7,986 nucleotides of DNA, taken from NCBI GenBank assembly GCA_002482565.1, contig DLGG01000074.1, positions 1,444 to 9,429 of the forward strand, given 5' to 3'. The position numbers were made by a program, and so were the translations under genes. The DNA comes from Solidesulfovibrio magneticus (GTDB lineage Bacteria > Desulfobacterota > Desulfovibrionia > Desulfovibrionales > Desulfovibrionaceae). This document shows, in pieces, positions 1 through 4,782 of the stretch. The first letter of the stretch is position 1. Every line of letters begins with the position of its first letter. The notes under the pieces are model-generated. The model saw only the letters and a program-made list of their open reading frames with translations, ran no database searches and had not been told where the DNA came from.

Positions 1-204
1 CGCCCCGAAAATTCCAACGACCCACGCGGCGCAGCCGCCACGCTTCCGCGCCTCGGCGCTCTCGGCATGCCTCCCCGTCCACGCGCCTTTCCCTCCCGCT
101 TGTCGCTCGCCCGCCCGCCACAGACGATCAGGGGGTCCGGGGGGATTATCCCCCCGGCGGGTCACGGGCAGCGCCCGTGCGGGTGTTGGGCAGAGCCCTG
201 CCTG
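1..204. repeat. Gene-free left end with a dispersed GC-palindromic repeat
   Basis: No credible coding sequence is seen. From 131 the DNA holds three consecutive hairpins. The first has arms CCGGGGGGAT (137-146) and ATCCCCCCGG (148-157). The second has arms CACGGGC (163-169) and GCCCGTG (173-179) around AGC. The third has arms GGGC (188-191) and GCCC (195-198) around AGA. The first two, including the CGGGTC spacer between them, closely match a segment inside pspF (5674-5718), so this is one member of a dispersed family. Bases 1-23 also resemble the reverse complement of the last ~22 bases of the window (shared box AAATTCCAAC). The element lies just after the stop of the minus-strand exonuclease gene and could act as its terminator or as an mRNA-stabilising structure, although no U-tract follows on either strand. 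Confidence 0.7.
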
Positions 205-1047
205 TTATGAACGGCGGTGGTAGCGTTCGTGCCAGACGCGGCGCAGGACGGCGGGATCGGGGGTATGCGGGTTATGGCCTGGGCTGGGGATATCTTGGCT
301 GTAGGCTTCGGCGAAGGGGGTATCTTCCAGGAGTCGATTGATGGCGTGGGCGAGCAGCACGGGCAGGGCCAGGACGTCGGCGGCGTTGTAGGCGAGCAGG
401 GTTTCGAGGACGGCGGGGTCGGCGTGGCGGGAGTATTCGCGCCACAGGAGCACGGCCATGTAGCCGTCGGCTCCGGCCAGGTCGCCCCGGTCGATGCCGA
501 AGTGTTCCTCGCTTTTTTTCAGTCCGCCCTTGATGCCGATGCCGCACAGGACGTTTCGCAGGTCGATGTGGGCCTTGGGGAGTTTCGCGCCGAGGTGCGA
601 GGTGAGCACCGGGGCGTCGAAGCAGCGGCCGTTGTAGGTGACGAGCACTTTGCTGGCCAGGATGTCGCCGGTGAAGTCGTGGAGGTTTTGGCCGTGGGCG
701 TAGGTTCGGGCGGCGTTTATGCCGTCGTAGAGGGCCACGGCGGTGACTTCGTTTTGGGGCGTGCCGTCGGTTTCGATATCGACGCAGGCCAGGCTGTCCT
801 TGAAGTCGAAGAACAGCCGCCAGGCTTCGGCGGGCGGCAGGCGCTGGGCGAACCAGTCGGCGTCGCCGGCGGCCAAGCGGTCTTTTGATTCGAGAAGTTC
901 GTTGCGCCACATGGGGGCCTTGGCCGAGGCCAGGGGCGGGGTGTCGGCGTCGAGAAAGGTGTCCCAGTCTCGGATGCCGGCGGCCCAGAGGCGGCGTTCG
1001 GTGGACGGCCCAAGGCCAGGCAGATGCAGGAAGGTATTTTGCAGCAC
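205..1047 (-). CDS. DEDD-family (RNase H-fold) 3'-5' exonuclease, YprB-like
   Basis: The product is a predicted DnaQ-like exonuclease of about 280 aa. Numbered from the GTG at 1047, an N-terminal segment with a helix-hairpin-helix look (LPGLGPSTERRLWAAGI, about residues 9-25) precedes the nuclease domain. The nuclease domain shows motif I VDIETDG (D90, E92), motif II NGRCFD (139-144, D144) and motif III YNAADV (220-225, D224), so the four acidic metal ligands appear to be present. This architecture matches the YprB-type ribonuclease H-like proteins; substrate and pathway are not established. The start is uncertain. The frame stays open to a TTG at 1083, but neither start has a good Shine-Dalgarno. 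The GTG at 1047 is preferred because it gives the N-terminus MLQNTFLHLPGLG, as I recall the family usually beginning. The gene is transcribed divergently from the methyltransferase and seems monocistronic here. Many overlapping frames are its shadows. Confidence 0.85.
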   Translation of the reverse strand: MLQNTFLHLPGLGPSTERRLWAAGIRDWDTFLDADTPPLASAKAPMWRNELLESKDRLAAGDADWFAQRLPPAEAWRLFFDFKDSLACVDIETDGTPQNEVTAVALYDGINAARTYAHGQNLHDFTGDILASKVLVTYNGRCFDAPVLTSHLGAKLPKAHIDLRNVLCGIGIKGGLKKSEEHFGIDRGDLAGADGYMAVLLWREYSRHADPAVLETLLAYNAADVLALPVLLAHAINRLLEDTPFAEAYSQDIPSPGHNPHTPDPAVLRRVWHERYHRRS

Positions 1048-1125
1048 GGCTGGTCGTGTACCTGTTTTGCCGGCCGATCTCAACCAGTTGGGTGAACGGC
1101 GACGGCATTAATTCTGCATGGGTTA

Positions 1126-1138
1126 CGCCGAATCGGCG
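1126..1138. promoter_or_regulatory. Perfect 13-bp palindrome in divergent intergenic region
   Basis: CGCCGA, then A, then TCGGCG forms a perfect dyad between the divergent exonuclease and methyltransferase genes, 43 bp before the methyltransferase start. It could be an operator, but no convincing -35/-10 pair could be placed around it and in GC-rich DNA such short dyads arise by chance. No regulator can be named. Confidence 0.2.
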
Positions 1139-1168
1139 ATTATTTCCGCCGGATTGGACCGCTAATCC

Positions 1169-1177
1169 AAGGAAGGA
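1169..1177 (+). promoter_or_regulatory. Ribosome binding site of the methyltransferase gene
   Basis: AAGGAAGGA lies 4 nt before ATG 1182 and 7 nt before a second in-frame ATG at 1185. It fixes the real start. The reading frame is open upstream to 885, but that extension has no comparable site and overlaps the divergent gene. Confidence 0.7.
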
Positions 1178-1181
1178 ACTC

Positions 1182-2168
1182 ATGATGCGACCAAACGACG
1201 CCGCTTTCGCCACACCTCGGCGGCAGACGCCGGCCGTGCCCCGTCGGGAAACCGTCATCGCAGCCGACGTATACCGGCCCGGGCCGTTGCGTGACGATTT
1301 CGAGCGGCTGGCCAGCCCGGCCACGCCCATGGCCGAGGCCGACATCTTGAGCCTTTTGCTCAAGTATTTCCACGCCTGTCTGTATCCCGGCTCCCAGGAG
1401 CACCCCATTGGGCTTAAGGAGATCAGCGGGCTTTTGGGACAGTTTTACGAGCTGTGGTCCGAGGGGTCGCCGGAAAAGGTGTTGCCCCTGGCCGGGGACT
1501 ACAGCGCCTATCCGCTGCGGATGCTGACGGATTTGCCGCGCACGGCCCATATTTTCCGCTCCATCGCCAACCGGCCGTTGCCGCCGGACATGGTGCACGA
1601 CCCGTTTCTGGGCCTGGACATCGGCACGGGCAGCGGCATTTTGCTGGCCGCGGCCTGGTTCCAGGCCAGGCGCAACGGGGTGAGGGAGACCCGGCTGTAC
1701 GGATTCGAGCTGGATTCGGAAATCAGCGAACGCACCGACGCCTTGCTGCGTTCCCTGGGCGTGGGGCAGGTGATGGCGGCCGATGCGCGCGATCCAGGCG
1801 TGTACGCCGCGCTGCCGGACGGGCCGGTGGCGTTCGTGGCCAACGAGAACGTGGCCGCGCCCACGGCCCGGCATACGGCCGAGCCTTTCAGCCAGATCCA
1901 TGCCGCGTTGTTCGAGGCCATGTCCCAGCGGCTGAAGCGCACGGTCTTTTTCCCGGAGGCGCTGGTGGTGCGCGACCGGGACGCCGAGCTGGACGTGGTG
2001 CTGTCAAAAAACAATCGCTTTCAGATTCCGCGCCATTACCGGTCGCTGCGGCCCAGGCCGCGCTCCATCGTCATCGAGGGGCGGCTGACCAAGCTGTGGC
2101 AGGTGGGCAAGGATTTCCGGCCGCTTATTCCGGAGGCCTGGCAGTCGATCATGCCCGGGCGCTGGTAG
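1182..2168 (+). CDS. Class I SAM-dependent methyltransferase, substrate unknown
   Basis: This 328-aa protein has a Rossmann-type S-adenosylmethionine fold in its middle. Motif I is GLDIGTGSG (residues 144-152). The acidic end of strand 2 is YGFELD (E176), and MAADARD (about 198-204) is the usual motif after strand 3. At the position after strand 4, where N6-adenine and protein-glutamine enzymes carry NPPY, the sequence is ANENVAAP (220-227), so it is not a typical DNA N6-adenine methylase or PrmC. About 140 residues precede the fold; they look mostly helical and have no domain I recognise. A C-terminal extension rich in Arg (about 255-328) follows. No signal peptide or membrane segment is visible. 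It has its own ribosome site and ends 23 bp before a strong terminator, so it is probably a single-gene unit. Small molecule, RNA or protein are all possible substrates. Confidence 0.8.
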   Translation: MMRPNDAAFATPRRQTPAVPRRETVIAADVYRPGPLRDDFERLASPATPMAEADILSLLLKYFHACLYPGSQEHPIGLKEISGLLGQFYELWSEGSPEKVLPLAGDYSAYPLRMLTDLPRTAHIFRSIANRPLPPDMVHDPFLGLDIGTGSGILLAAAWFQARRNGVRETRLYGFELDSEISERTDALLRSLGVGQVMAADARDPGVYAALPDGPVAFVANENVAAPTARHTAEPFSQIHAALFEAMSQRLKRTVFFPEALVVRDRDAELDVVLSKNNRFQIPRHYRSLRPRPRSIVIEGRLTKLWQVGKDFRPLIPEAWQSIMPGRW

Positions 2169-2191
2169 CCCGGGGAGACAGGAAACGCTTC

Positions 2192-2225
2192 GGGCGCGGG
2201 AACAGGGTTCCCGCGCCCTTTTTTT
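2192..2225 (+). terminator. Strong intrinsic terminator after the methyltransferase gene
   Basis: GGGCGCGGGAA (2192-2202) pairs perfectly with TTCCCGCGCCC (2208-2218) around the loop CAGGG, followed by seven T residues (2219-2225). This is a textbook rho-independent terminator 23 bp after the stop codon. The rest of the gap to pspC (2226-2383) holds no gene; it has only the AT-rich hairpin listed separately. Confidence 0.92.
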
Positions 2226-2348
2226 GCGGCATCCTACGGGTTTCCAACGCTGCGGATCTGGGCCTGGCCGTCAGCGGTTCGACTTGGCCACGAGCCTCGA
2301 AAAGGGGCCTTTCGCCTCGCAAGCAGCTTCCGAACGCCGCGCGAGACC

Positions 2349-2373
2349 TTGAAAATACAGTCGTATTTTTCAG
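2349..2373 (-). terminator. AT-rich hairpin after the psp operon, candidate terminator
   Basis: Just after the stop of the last pspC, AAAATAC (2352-2358) pairs with GTATTTT (2363-2369) around AGTC; with one bulged T the stem extends by a further pair. Read in the direction of psp transcription it is AAAATAC, four bases, GTATTTT, so the stem itself supplies the U-rich run. A hairpin with the same core, AATAC-N4-GTATTTTT, follows the M16 peptidase gene at 7205-7232. In GC-rich surroundings this AT-rich dyad stands out. Terminator is the favoured reading; an operator is possible. Confidence 0.45.
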
Positions 2374-2383
2374 GGGCGCGGGG

Positions 2384-2770
2384 TCAGGGCCGGGACAGAC
2401 GGCGGTCGAAGTCGAATTCCCGGGAGGTGACGTGGTCTTCCAGGCGGCGCACCCGACGCTCCAGGCGCTCGGCCCGGTCGCGCAGCCGGGCCAGGACGGC
2501 TTTGCGGTCGGTCTGGTAGGCGTTGCAGGCGTCGCTTTCGGCCTCGGAGTCCGGGGGCAGGGCCGGCTCCAGCTTGAGGCAGAAACCGGCGATGACGTAG
2601 GCGGCGACCACGGGCCACACGCCGGCGAAAAGGGTCAGCAGGACGACGCCGGCGCGAACGGCGGCCACGGGCACGTCGAGAAAGGCGGCCAGCCCCTTGC
2701 ACACGCCAAGGACGGCCCCGGTACGCGAGCGGTAAAGCCGCCGCCAGTCGAGTTCGCTTAGGTGTCGCAT
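2384..2770 (-). CDS. pspC: Phage shock protein C, second copy (PspC2)
   Basis: This 128-aa inner-membrane protein is the size of E. coli PspC (119 aa). The PspC domain covers about residues 11-70. It has the signature RLYRSRTGAVLGVCKGLAAFLDV-type amphipathic segment (14-33), then a hydrophobic span (about 38-66) long enough to cross the membrane. A charged, Arg-rich coiled-coil tail (about 88-113) follows, and the protein ends with HVTSREFDFDRRLSRP, the counterpart of the YVTSDTFTLRSRF ending of E. coli PspC. In known systems PspC works with PspB to sense inner-membrane stress and draws PspA away from PspF. The ATG at 2770 overlaps the end of the preceding pspB-like gene by 13 nt, with AAGGGG about 9 nt upstream, implying translational coupling. 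It is the last gene of the operon and a diverged paralogue of the 3215-3583 gene. The frame is open to 3091, but upstream of 2770 it is only the shadow of pspB. Confidence 0.88.
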   Translation of the reverse strand: MRHLSELDWRRLYRSRTGAVLGVCKGLAAFLDVPVAAVRAGVVLLTLFAGVWPVVAAYVIAGFCLKLEPALPPDSEAESDACNAYQTDRKAVLARLRDRAERLERRVRRLEDHVTSREFDFDRRLSRP

Positions 2771-3012
2771 GAGCCGCGCCCCTTGGCTCGGGCGTCCAGC
2801 ACCACGGTTTCCAGGGTATCGACCCGGGATTCCAGGCGCTCCAGGCTGCGGTGGATCTCCTGGAGCAGCCGGACCTCGTCGGCGTCGCCGCCCGGCGCGG
2901 CCCGGCCTGCCGGGCGCATGAGGCGCACGCCGATGAGAAACACCACGCCAAGGATCACGAGGCCGACCAGGGTGGCCCCGGCCACCACCAGGGAAGAAAG
3001 CAGTCCCATCAT
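2758..3012 (-). CDS. pspB: PspB-like membrane protein, second copy (PspB2)
   Basis: This 84-aa protein has one N-terminal membrane segment (about residues 4-30, rich in V, L and I). A short basic stretch follows, then a cytosolic coiled coil ending in LERLESRVDTLETVVLDA (about 57-74). E. coli PspB (74 aa) has the same plan and a similar RIQALESIL motif at the end of its coiled coil. It should pair with the overlapping PspC in the membrane. The start is ATG 3012 (a second ATG follows at 3009), with GGAG 8 nt upstream. Sequence identity to classical PspB is low, so the call rests on size, topology, coiled-coil motif and position before pspC. It is separated from the upstream pspC by 202 bp, unlike the tight coupling within each pair. 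Confidence 0.75.
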   Translation of the reverse strand: MMGLLSSLVVAGATLVGLVILGVVFLIGVRLMRPAGRAAPGGDADEVRLLQEIHRSLERLESRVDTLETVVLDARAKGRGSCDT

Positions 3013-3214
3013 ACATGCGGCTCCGGGCCGGATCAGGCGACGTCTCGGGGTTTGCCCCGCATGCCGTTAGAGCCGTCATCCGGCGGTCCAAAGATTAGGA
3101 CAGTCGAGCGGGGCACGACGACCTGAGGTGTCGTCGCCGGCCCTGCCGAGGGCGATGCAGCCTAGCCCAGGAACCGACCGCCACACAAGGGCCGCCCATG
3201 GTCCGGGTTGGGCC
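3013..3214. other. 202-bp gap between the two pspBC pairs
   Basis: No coding sequence is supported here. Two small hairpins are visible: CGGGG (3046-3050) with CCCCG (3055-3059), and CGACGAC (3116-3122) with GTCGTCG (3130-3136). Neither is followed by a convincing U-run. No good sigma-54 or sigma-70 promoter could be placed on the minus strand, so it is undecided whether the downstream pair relies on read-through from pspA or has its own promoter. The gap could be the scar of the duplication that created the second pair. Confidence 0.4.
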
Positions 3215-3583
3215 TTATGACCGTCGGAGCCGCCGGTCGAAATCGTATTCCCGGGACGTCACGTGGGATTCCATCCGCGACAGCCGGGCGTCCAGGTCCT
3301 TAAAACGCCGCGACACATCGGCCGCCGCCCGGCCGAGCCGGCCCGTGTCGATGTCTTCGGCCGCACCCGTTTCGGGGGCCAGGGGCACGAAGAAGGCTGC
3401 GGCGAAGTAGAGAATCGCGGCCGTAAAGCCGGTGGAGACGAACAGCACGATCACAAAGGCCCGCACCACCCAGCGCGGCAGGCCGAGATAGTCGGCCAGC
3501 CCCCGGCACACGCCCAGGGCCAGGCCGTTTCGGGAGCGATAGAGCTTTCTGCGACCGGGAAAGTCGTCGTTACGTCTTCTCAT
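3215..3583 (-). CDS. pspC: Phage shock protein C, first copy (PspC1)
   Basis: This 122-aa protein has a PspC domain at about residues 12-70: KLYRSRNGLALGVCRGLADYLGL (13-35), then a hydrophobic membrane span (about 40-67). The C-terminal cytosolic tail is helical and ends SHVTSREYDFDRRLRRS, almost the same as the other copy here and matching the conserved tail of E. coli PspC. The ATG at 3583 overlaps the end of pspB by 14 nt and is preferred over the longer open frame to 3838, which upstream is only the pspB shadow. The predicted role is membrane-stress sensing with PspB, and it may bind PspA. Compared with the downstream copy the N-terminus is more basic (MRRRNDDFPGRRK) and the middle linker differs strongly, so the two are old, diverged paralogues rather than a recent duplication. 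Confidence 0.9.
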   Translation of the reverse strand: MRRRNDDFPGRRKLYRSRNGLALGVCRGLADYLGLPRWVVRAFVIVLFVSTGFTAAILYFAAAFFVPLAPETGAAEDIDTGRLGRAAADVSRRFKDLDARLSRMESHVTSREYDFDRRLRRS

Positions 3584-3821
3584 GTCCGCCTCGTTTGCCG
3601 GAAGCTTCCGGCAGCAGGGTTTCCAGGTTGTCCATGCGCTCTTCCAGGCGGGCCAATCCGGCGCGCACCTCGTCCACCACGGCCATGGCCGCTTCCTCGT
3701 CGCGGCCGCGCACCCGGTCGTCGCGGCGGCGCAACTGGCGCAGCACAAGGATGGCCGCGACCACCAGAAGGATTTTGACCACCAGCGGCACGTGGCCGAT
3801 GTAAACTGTATGTTCCAGCAC
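3570..3821 (-). CDS. pspB: PspB-like membrane protein, first copy (PspB1)
   Basis: This 83-aa protein starts at a GTG (3821), with AAAAGGA 6 nt upstream. It has a single membrane span (about residues 9-28, LVVKILLVVAAILVL), followed by a basic RQLRRRDDR stretch and a coiled coil with LARLEERMDNLETLLPEA (about 56-73). This corresponds to the RMRERIQALESIL region of E. coli PspB. It is the second gene after pspA, the usual place for pspB, and overlaps pspC by 14 nt. The expected role is formation of a PspBC membrane complex that relieves PspA inhibition of PspF. Some annotations would call it only a hypothetical protein because the family is short and poorly conserved; gene order and topology support the PspB call. 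Confidence 0.78.
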   Translation of the reverse strand: MLEHTVYIGHVPLVVKILLVVAAILVLRQLRRRDDRVRGRDEEAAMAVVDEVRAGLARLEERMDNLETLLPEASGKRGGHEKT

Positions 3822-3888
3822 TGCTTGTCCTTTTGCAACAGCGTGTCCGTCTCGGAGCCGCGACGTTTCCCTTTTCTTTAGGTGGGGG

Positions 3889-3913
3889 GTCTGGGGGCCT
3901 CAGGCCCCCAGAC
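3889..3913. repeat. Perfect 12-bp-arm palindrome between pspA and pspB1
   Basis: GTCTGGGGGCCT (3889-3900), C, then AGGCCCCCAGAC (3902-3913) is a perfect inverted repeat. It is flanked by GCCGGAGGC, the same flank carried by the repeats in pspF and at 7861. It starts 22 nt downstream of the pspA stop in the direction of transcription. No U-run follows on the minus strand, so it is more likely an mRNA-stabilising or attenuating structure than a full terminator. It would allow more pspA than pspBC message. It belongs to the window's dispersed palindrome family. Confidence 0.75.
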
Positions 3914-3935
3914 GCCGGAGGCCTCCCCCTCCGCC

Positions 3936-4616
3936 CTACTGGGCGCGGCGGGATTTGATCTGGGCCAGTTCGCGTTCCACGTCTTCGTCGGCGGCCAGGC
4001 GGTCGAAGCGGGCGTCGAGGCTTTGGTCCTCGGCCGGGCGGCGGCGGGAGGCAGCCGTGCCGCTCAGTTCGGCCTCGGCTTCCAGGCGGTCGATGCGGGC
4101 TTCGAAGGCTTCGAAGCGTTGCAGGGCTTCGCTGGAATCGGCGCGCGAGACGTCCTCGCGCATGCGCTTGCGGCCGGTGGCCCGCATATGTCGGGCGACC
4201 AGCGTGCGTTGGCGTTCCTTGGCCGAGGCGAGCTTTTCCTCAAGGGTGGCGATGTCTTCTCGGCAGGCTTCGATCAGCCCTTCCACGGCGGCCAGTTCGC
4301 CGGCCACGACGTTTGCCCGGGCTTCGAGGTCGCGCTTTTCCAGCAGCGCCTCCCGGGCCATGTCTTCGCGTCCCTTGTCCACGGCCAGTTCGGCCTTCTC
4401 GCCCCAGCGGCCGGCGGCGGCGGCCAGCATATCGTGTTCGCGGGCGATGCGGGCGGCCTGGGCCATGGTGCGGGCGCAGTCGGCCTTGAGTTCCACCAGC
4501 GTTTCTTCCATCTCCTGGATCATGAGCCGGATGAGCTTTTCGGGCTCCTCGGCCTTGTCGAGCATGGCGTTGATGTTGGAGTGGATGATGTCGCGGAAGC
4601 GGCTGAAAATACCCAT
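3936..4616 (-). CDS. pspA: Phage shock protein A (PspA/IM30 family)
   Basis: This 226-aa protein is close in length to E. coli PspA (222 aa) and aligns along its whole length. The N-terminus, MGIFSRFRDIIHSNINAMLD, is the amphipathic membrane-binding helix. It is followed by the family signature IRLMIQEMEETLVELK (about 29-44). The rest is a long helical coiled coil, including EKAELAVDKGREDMAREALLEK (about 73-94) and RFEAFEARIDRLEAEAE (about 166-182), and ends with an acidic-basic helix. PspA-type proteins form ESCRT-III-like oligomers on the inner membrane to limit proton leak; PspA also binds and inhibits PspF. AGGAGGAA lies 4 nt before the ATG. It is the first gene after a sigma-54 promoter and heads a minus-strand operon with two pspBC pairs, divergent from pspF. 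No truncation or unusual residue was seen. Confidence 0.97.
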   Translation of the reverse strand: MGIFSRFRDIIHSNINAMLDKAEEPEKLIRLMIQEMEETLVELKADCARTMAQAARIAREHDMLAAAAGRWGEKAELAVDKGREDMAREALLEKRDLEARANVVAGELAAVEGLIEACREDIATLEEKLASAKERQRTLVARHMRATGRKRMREDVSRADSSEALQRFEAFEARIDRLEAEAELSGTAASRRRPAEDQSLDARFDRLAADEDVERELAQIKSRRAQ

Positions 4617-4620
4617 GGCG

Positions 4621-4628
4621 TTCCTCCT
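4621..4628 (-). promoter_or_regulatory. Strong Shine-Dalgarno of pspA
   Basis: On the minus strand AGGAGGAA sits 4 nt before the pspA ATG. It is the strongest ribosome site in the window, as expected for an effector made in large amounts under stress. Confidence 0.85.
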
Positions 4629-4658
4629 GGCGCGGCTGCGCCTTACTGCGGATAGATA

Positions 4659-4675
4659 AAGCAGGGAGTGTGCCA
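4659..4675 (-). promoter_or_regulatory. Sigma-54 (-24/-12) promoter of pspA
   Basis: The minus strand reads TGGCAC-ACTCC-CTGCTT. The -24 box matches the consensus TGGCAC fully. The -12 box CTGCTT has the essential GC (consensus TTGCA/T), and the GG and GC are exactly 10 nt apart as sigma-54 requires. Transcription would start near 4649, giving a leader of about 33 nt that includes the ribosome site. Established knowledge of the Psp system says pspA is transcribed by sigma-54 RNA polymerase activated by PspF, whose gene lies divergent here. Confidence 0.88.
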
Positions 4676-4733
4676 GATATTTTCCTATGCCTTTTCAGGC
4701 CATTGGCTAAAAAGCAAAATCCAACAGTTGCAA

Positions 4734-4777
4734 TTTTCGCCATATCAAGGCATTTTTCGCCACAAAACTGGAGAAAA
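4734..4777. promoter_or_regulatory. Candidate PspF enhancer: phased repeats and dyad
   Basis: TTTTCGCCA occurs at 4734-4742 and again exactly 20 bp later at 4754-4762. A third TCGCCA lies at 4778-4783, overlapping the pspF start. The second repeat also forms a dyad with TGGAGAAAA (4769-4777, one mismatch) around CAAAAC. Relative to the predicted pspA start site these lie at roughly -85 to -130, where E. coli PspF binds its two upstream sites. A near-match to the IHF consensus (TATCAA-GGCA-TT, 4743-4754, last base off) lies between the repeats. Binding here could both activate pspA and repress pspF. The assignment is inferred from position and repetition only. Confidence 0.5.
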
Positions 4778-4782
4778 TCGCC

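Noticed and set aside
1048..1083. TTG start at 1083 for the exonuclease
   Set aside because: It has no Shine-Dalgarno, and the added 12 residues precede the expected family N-terminus. It is not fully excluded, since the GTG at 1047 also has a weak site.
885..1181. 99-residue N-terminal extension of the methyltransferase
   Set aside because: It is antisense to the exonuclease gene, is Arg/Pro/Trp-rich and has no ribosome site; AAGGAAGGA before 1182 decides the start.
272..1408. Long minus-strand open frame (378 aa) overlapping the exonuclease
   Set aside because: It has an Arg/Pro-rich low-complexity translation typical of a GC-rich shadow frame and overlaps two recognised genes.
1454..2761. 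435-aa plus-strand open frame running through the terminator
   Set aside because: It crosses the intrinsic terminator, overlaps the methyltransferase and pspC genes, and is Gly/Ala/Arg-rich with no recognisable domain.
4704..4728. Second sigma-54-like site (TTGGATTTTGCTT on the minus strand)
   Set aside because: GG and GC are only 5 nt apart instead of 10, so sigma-54 polymerase would not recognise it.
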